A stretch of 18,557 nt of DNA from CALUTH01 sp964452495 (GTDB lineage: Bacteria > Cyanobacteriota > Vampirovibrionia > Gastranaerophilales > Gastranaerophilaceae). Under the pieces are notes generated by a model, which had not been told where the DNA came from, did not search any database, and worked only from the letters and a program-made list of their open reading frames with translations. The position numbers and the translations under genes are program-made. Each line of letters begins with the position of its first letter. Within the stretch, counting starts at the first letter, position 1. Below are positions 15,104 to 18,557 of this stretch, piece after piece. The stretch is taken from NCBI GenBank assembly GCA_964452495.1, contig CAYVMC010000033.1, positions 1-18,557 of the forward strand, written 5' to 3'.

Positions 15104-15433
15104 ATGGATAGCGCACACATTAAAGCAGAATTAGGATTAAGAATAAAAAATTTTCGTACAGAAAATAATCTAACTCAAGAACAATTAAGCGAAATAATTG
15201 AGCTTAAACCTGCCAATATTTCTAACATTGAAAAAGGAAAAACTTACCCCGGGTTCAGTACAATTTGTTCATTAATCAACAAAGCCAATATTGAACCCAA
15301 TTACCTTCTGGGATTTTTGCGCCCAGAGAATACTCCGTATAACTCTTCAACTTTAGAAATAATGAATATAATAACAAACCTTACACCTGAACAACAGCAA
15401 GGTTTAAAAATTTTTTTAAAAACTATAGGCTAA
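15104..15433 (+). CDS. XRE-family helix-turn-helix regulator
   Basis: The 109-aa protein has an HTH_3 domain at about 8-62: LGLRIKNFRTENNLTQEQLSEIIELKPANISNIEKGKTYPGFSTI is seen across residues 8-50 or so, with the NLTQEQL / ANISNIEKG recognition pair. A short helical tail ending in LTPEQQQGLKIFLKTIG follows, probably for dimerisation. Such small one-domain regulators commonly control themselves and a divergent neighbour, here the TRL-like pair. ATG 15104 is preferred over ATG 15095 because the latter lies within the -10 hexamer; neither has a ribosome binding site. Confidence 0.88.
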   Translation: MDSAHIKAELGLRIKNFRTENNLTQEQLSEIIELKPANISNIEKGKTYPGFSTICSLINKANIEPNYLLGFLRPENTPYNSSTLEIMNIITNLTPEQQQGLKIFLKTIG

Positions 15434-15456
15434 CAATATTAATACGTAAGATTTTG

Positions 15457-15465
15457 TGTTAAAAT
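15457..15465 (+). promoter_or_regulatory. Extended -10 giving a leaderless rimO mRNA
   Basis: TGTTAAAAT is a TGn extended -10 whose hexamer (15460-15465) ends 6 nt before ATG 15472. No good -35 is visible at 17 nt, as allowed for extended -10 promoters. No ribosome binding site lies before the ATG. Confidence 0.45.
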
Positions 15466-15471
15466 CAATAT

Positions 15472-16794
15472 ATGACAAAGGTTGCAATAGTAAGTCACGG
15501 ATGTGCAAAAAATCTAATTGATAGTGAACTTATTTTCGGACTACTTTCAAATAACGGGTACGAGGTATCACTTGATGACAACAGTGCAGATATTGTTATT
15601 ATTAACACTTGCTCATTTATCTGTGATGCCGAACGAGAATCAATAAAAAGTATATTAGAACAGGTTGAATACGGTAAAAATATAATTGTTACAGGCTGCC
15701 TTTCACAAAAACACGGAAAAGAACTTAAAGCCGCAATTCCAGAAATAAAAGCCATTGTCGGAACAACCGATTTTATAAAACTACCTGAAATTATTGAAAA
15801 AATCCTTTCAGGAACTGAATATATCGAGAATGTAAATACAGACCCCGACTATATTTATCCAGAAAATATAGAACGGCAGCAAATCACAATGGGTGCAAGT
15901 TCTTATCTTAAAATTGCAGAAGGGTGTAATTACAATTGCGGTTATTGTATAATACCGAACCTTAGAGGGAAATACCACTCTCGCAGCATTGAAAATATTG
16001 TCTTTGAGGCTAAAGAACTTGTTAATAAAGGTGTAACAGAAATTATATTAATAGCACAGGATACATCATACTACGGTATTGATTTGTATAACAAACCCTC
16101 TCTTGTAAACCTGCTTGAAGAATTAAATAAGATTGAAAATCTAAGCTGGATAAGGATTATGTACACGCATCCCGCAATGATAAATGATGAACTTCTTGAA
16201 GCAATTGCAAAACTCGATAAAGTCGTTAAATATATTGATATTCCATTACAGCACTCACACCCTGATATGCTAAAAAGAATGAACAGACCGGTAATGGATT
16301 ACAGAGAACTGGTTAAACGTATGAGAGAAAAAATCCCCGAAGTCGCAATAAGGTCAGCATTCATTACAGGATACCCCGGTGAAACAGAAGAAGAATTTGA
16401 ACATTTATATAATTTTATAAAAGACACAAAGTTTGACAGACTTGGAGTCTTTATGTACTCAAGAGAAAAAGGCACTCCTTCGTACTCTATGAAGCCGCAA
16501 ATAAGTGCAAAAATAAAAAGAGAACGACAAAAAAAATTAATGCAGCTGCAGCAAGAAATTTCATTGGAGAGAAATAAGAGTTTAATAGGTAAAGTCCTGC
16601 CTTGTATTATAGAGGGTTTTTCGGATAACGGATATGTAATTGCAAGAACACAATATGATGCTCCTGAGGTCGATGGAGTAGTAAATATAAAAACTGATAG
16701 CAAAGTTGTACCCGGTGATATTGAGGATGTAGAAATCACAGGTGCAGAAGTTTACGATTTAATCGGCAAAATAGTAAAAAATGAACTTCTTTAA
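15472..16794 (+). CDS. rimO: Ribosomal protein S12 methylthiotransferase RimO
   Basis: RimO adds a methylthio group to an aspartate of ribosomal protein S12, using two 4Fe-4S clusters and S-adenosylmethionine. The 440-aa protein has the full family layout. The UPF0004 N-terminal domain carries Cys 11, 47 and 76. The radical-SAM motif CNYNCGYC places Cys 152, 156 and 159. A TRAM domain covers about 370-440. The GCAKNLIDSE start and YIDIPLQHSHPDMLKRMNR point to RimO rather than MiaB. The start is at ATG 15472 with no Shine-Dalgarno site; the extended -10 before it suggests a leaderless message. Confidence 0.95.
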   Translation: MTKVAIVSHGCAKNLIDSELIFGLLSNNGYEVSLDDNSADIVIINTCSFICDAERESIKSILEQVEYGKNIIVTGCLSQKHGKELKAAIPEIKAIVGTTDFIKLPEIIEKILSGTEYIENVNTDPDYIYPENIERQQITMGASSYLKIAEGCNYNCGYCIIPNLRGKYHSRSIENIVFEAKELVNKGVTEIILIAQDTSYYGIDLYNKPSLVNLLEELNKIENLSWIRIMYTHPAMINDELLEAIAKLDKVVKYIDIPLQHSHPDMLKRMNRPVMDYRELVKRMREKIPEVAIRSAFITGYPGETEEEFEHLYNFIKDTKFDRLGVFMYSREKGTPSYSMKPQISAKIKRERQKKLMQLQQEISLERNKSLIGKVLPCIIEGFSDNGYVIARTQYDAPEVDGVVNIKTDSKVVPGDIEDVEITGAEVYDLIGKIVKNELL

Positions 16795-16829
16795 TTTTGA
16801 TTCGTTATAAAAATACAGAGGAACCAAAA

Positions 16830-17180
16830 ATGACGAAACAAAAATGTGACAAATACGAAACCTTATTTACTTTTGCAACGGATGATGACTTCCAAAAACA
16901 CCTTCTGGAATGCGAAGACTGCAGACATGAACAGGAAAAAATGAACCGTGTTTCAGAACTTATTGCAGAAGTAAAACCACAGTTTGTAAAGCGTAAAAAT
17001 AAATATTTACGCATAAAAATTGCCTGCATACTGTGTATGGTACTATTTGCCGGAATAACTTTCGAAACTGCTAACAACCATTACAGAATTGTTGAGCAGA
17101 TTGTATATGGGGAACAGCTGACACCGGGAGATTTGGGGTTTCCGACAGATAGCTATGGTTTAATAATGGTGGATGAATAG
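16830..17180 (+). CDS. Zinc-finger anti-sigma factor, membrane-bound
   Basis: The 116-aa protein carries the ZAS-type motif H24-x3-C28-x2-C31 (HLLECEDC), a short cytoplasmic helical region, one membrane helix at about 61-79, and a 37-residue tail beyond it ending in LIMVDE. By analogy with CnrY, RsgI or RskA types it should hold the ECF sigma factor encoded next at the membrane. Start: AGAGGAA lies 7 nt before ATG 16830, which is preferred over a TTG at 16797. The gene precedes the sigma gene and overlaps it by 8 nt; the more common order is sigma first. It may be co-transcribed with rimO, which ends 35 nt upstream. Confidence 0.82.
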   Translation: MTKQKCDKYETLFTFATDDDFQKHLLECEDCRHEQEKMNRVSELIAEVKPQFVKRKNKYLRIKIACILCMVLFAGITFETANNHYRIVEQIVYGEQLTPGDLGFPTDSYGLIMVDE

Positions 17181-17685
17181 GTTAATGGATTTTTCAAAAA
17201 TAATAAAAGAACACGGGTCTGCCGTAAGAAGTGTAATTAAATCAGTAACAAACGAGCAGAACGAAGATTTGGAACAAGAAGTATATTTAAGAGTTTATAA
17301 AAACTCTGATAAATATAAGGCCGCTGGAAGCTTTAAAAGCTGGATATGCACAATTGCACGTAATGTATCAAAAGATTACCTGAAATCAGCAAAATACAGA
17401 ATGGAACAACCTGTAAACGATGATGAAAATAATATAATTAATTCAATAAAAGACAAAAAAAATACTCCGGAAAACGAGTTTACAGCAAAACTCCGACAAA
17501 AAAGAATCATAGAAGCAATAAATAATCTTAAACCAAAATTTAAAGAGGTAATAATACTCGCAGAAATTGAAGGCTTAAGATATGAAGAAATATCCAAAAA
17601 AATTAATGTGCCTCTTGGTACGGTAAAATCAAGGATATACAATGCAAAAAAAGAACTTGCAGAAAAACTTTCGGATTTACTATAG
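17173..17685 (+). CDS. ECF RNA polymerase sigma factor (sigma-70 family)
   Basis: The 170-aa protein has sigma region 2 at about 25-80 (DLEQEVYLRVYKNS, then SFKSWICTIARNVSKDYLKS) and region 4 at about 112-165 (LKPKFKEVIILAEIEGLRYEE followed by the helix-turn-helix SKKINVPLGTVKSRIYNAKK). Both are standard for group 4 sigma factors; no extra C-terminal domain. ATG 17173 overlaps the anti-sigma gene by 8 nt, and ATG 17185 (MDFSKII) is an alternative start. It is expected to transcribe the periplasmic protein gene that follows, and possibly its own operon. Confidence 0.92.
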   Translation: MNRLMDFSKIIKEHGSAVRSVIKSVTNEQNEDLEQEVYLRVYKNSDKYKAAGSFKSWICTIARNVSKDYLKSAKYRMEQPVNDDENNIINSIKDKKNTPENEFTAKLRQKRIIEAINNLKPKFKEVIILAEIEGLRYEEISKKINVPLGTVKSRIYNAKKELAEKLSDLL

Positions 17686-17698
17686 GGAGAATTATAAA

Positions 17699-18208
17699 AT
17701 GAATAAATATTTACTAACAGCTATTTTAACATCTCTGCTTTTTACCGGTACAGCCTTTGCTATTCCTGAATCTAAAGAACTTGAACCCCGGCAGCCTGAT
17801 TTAACGACAGAGACATTAACACCTCCACATAATCCGGAGATGGAAAAGCATAAAAATGAATTTAACAGACGATTGAACCTTACAGATGAACAAAAATATA
17901 AAGCTAAACAGTTAAGGGTAAATTCACAAGAAAAGATGAAACCGCTGATGGATGAACTTATTGTAAAACAACAGCAGCGGAACATGCTTGAAAATAATGA
18001 TGGGAATGACAAAGAAATCCAAACTCTCAACAATGATATCAAATACCTGAGACAAAAACTGCACAATATAATTCTACAAAATGAACGTGATTTTATGGAA
18101 ATTCTAACTCCTGAACAAAAAAACGAATTTAACAAAATGCGTGAAGAACGTAAACAAATCCTTAACCAAAAAAGAATGATGAAAAAAAACACTAATCCTT
18201 ACAAATAA
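17699..18208 (+). CDS. Periplasmic CpxP/Spy/CnrX-like protein (LTxxQ family)
   Basis: The 169-aa protein has a signal peptide with the cut after TAFA (residue 21). The mature protein is Lys/Glu/Gln-rich and all-helical. It carries two LTxxQ-type motifs, LTDEQ (61-65) and LTPEQ (136-140), the hallmark of the CpxP/Spy chaperones and the heavy-metal resistance or CnrX sensor family. A long coiled stretch lies between them. There are no cysteines in the mature part. Start: AGGGAGA lies 8 nt before ATG 17699; the frame is open further upstream inside the sigma gene, but no start there has a ribosome site. It follows the sigma factor by 13 nt and is probably the sensor or effector of that system. 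Confidence 0.85.
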   Translation: MNKYLLTAILTSLLFTGTAFAIPESKELEPRQPDLTTETLTPPHNPEMEKHKNEFNRRLNLTDEQKYKAKQLRVNSQEKMKPLMDELIVKQQQRNMLENNDGNDKEIQTLNNDIKYLRQKLHNIILQNERDFMEILTPEQKNEFNKMREERKQILNQKRMMKKNTNPYK

Positions 18209-18233
18209 ATATGACCTGTTACTGGAACTTTGT

Positions 18234-18251
18234 ATCTGTTTTAAAACAGAT
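18234..18251. repeat. Perfect 18-bp palindrome after the periplasmic gene
   Basis: ATCTGTTTTAAAACAGAT is fully self-complementary and lies 26 nt past the stop of the LTxxQ gene. As RNA it would fold as a 7-bp stem with a TTAA loop. The following bases (TTGCACC) lack a T-run, so it could be a weak terminator or a protein-binding site. Confidence 0.5.
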
Positions 18252-18289
18252 TTGCACCTGTGTATAATAAATACATTGCCTACTACCAT

Positions 18290-18302
18290 CTAAAGTCTTT
18301 AG
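18290..18302. repeat. 13-bp palindrome in the right intergenic region
   Basis: CTAAAG-T-CTTTAG is a perfect inverted repeat with one central base. No T-run follows in either direction, and its role is unknown. The rest of 18209-18474 shows no gene; it also has ACAAGC-A-GCTTGT near 18424. Confidence 0.3.
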
Positions 18303-18474
18303 TATTTGTGATTTTTAAGATTTACATACTCTACATACTTGCAGAAATTTTACATCAAAAATCTGTGTAACATACGTTTCAAAACAACATAATTTTTTAC
18401 TTATGAATCAATACAGTTTTTTTAACAAGCAGCTTGTCCCTGCATAATCTCCAGATTTGTCAAATGTCATCTTT

Positions 18475-18557
18475 TTATCTGTTGTATTTGCCTGCTTTCT
18501 GGTTTTTCTTGTTATTTGAACGTTCGGCTATTGATTGCAAAACCTCTGCCTCTACCT
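18475..18557 (-). CDS. Possible C-terminal end of a gene running off the right edge
   Basis: One minus-strand frame is open from the window edge to TAA at 18477-18475. It gives about 26 residues that read VEAEVLQSIAERSNNKKN and end in YNR. The composition (Glu, Lys, Asn, Ser) is natural for this genome. The other two minus-strand frames close earlier. Too short to name; it may be chance. Confidence 0.35.
   Translation of the reverse strand, partial: VEAEVLQSIAERSNNKKNQKAGKYNR

Noticed and set aside
16797..16829. TTG 16797 as the anti-sigma start
   Set aside because: No ribosome site before it, while AGAGGAA sits 7 nt before ATG 16830.
17642..17698. Upstream extension of the LTxxQ protein into the sigma gene
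   Set aside because: It would put 19 residues before a clean signal peptide; ATG 17699 has AGGGAGA at 8 nt.
1..18557. CRISPR array, tRNA, rRNA, transposase or integrase
   Set aside because: I looked for regularly spaced repeats, cloverleaf-like segments and mobility-gene motifs and saw none; the only long direct repeat is the fliI pair.

Overview
The window looks like the chromosome of an AT-rich, didermal-type, probably flagellated bacterium. The best fit is the non-photosynthetic cyanobacterial sister lineage (Melainabacteria/Gastranaerophilales). Evidence: a PDZ plus radical-SAM DUF512 protein of the type catalogued as cyanobacterial, a TRL-like periplasmic protein, a CpxP/Spy-like periplasmic protein, a complete fliF-G-H-I block, low GC, and little use of strong Shine-Dalgarno sites on several genes. 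The placement is inference; no rRNA or tRNA gene is visible.

Layout. 1-60 is the tail of an upstream transcription unit with a clear terminator. 293-568 (+) is a small Gly/Ser/Thr-rich protein of unknown role. 571-2049 is the most unusual stretch: a DUF4143-type AAA ATPase gene (-) bracketed by two 69-bp direct copies of the 3' end of fliI, as if DNA had been inserted at the end of fliI while restoring its reading frame. 1981-6659 (-) is a tightly overlapped flagellar operon, fliF-fliG-fliH-fliI (basal-body MS ring, rotor switch, export-ATPase regulator, export ATPase). Divergent from fliF is a SulP anion transporter (6804-8414, +), then a PadR-type regulator overlapping the DUF512 radical-SAM gene, then an unfamiliar 304-aa protein with repeated FNPFNP motifs and a phosphoribosyltransferase-like loop.

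Right half. tyrS (-) lies 3 nt behind an EmrB-type 14-TM efflux gene (-). Upstream on the same strand are two translationally coupled small exported proteins, one of them TRL-like. They are divergent from an XRE-type regulator (+) across an intergenic region with two palindromes. rimO (ribosomal protein S12 methylthiotransferase) follows, then a three-gene cassette: zinc-finger anti-sigma factor, ECF sigma factor and a CpxP/Spy/CnrX-like periplasmic protein, an apparent envelope- or metal-sensing system. The last 350 bp are mostly non-coding, with a perfect 18-bp palindrome and a possible minus-strand gene end at the right edge.

Most notable points: the duplicated fliI 3' end around the ATPase gene, whose repeat also forms a terminator-like hairpin for the opposing gene; three copies of a 10-bp motif upstream of the ATPase promoter; several genes whose -10 hexamer lies 6-7 nt before the ATG, implying leaderless mRNAs; and the anti-sigma/sigma/periplasmic-sensor cassette.
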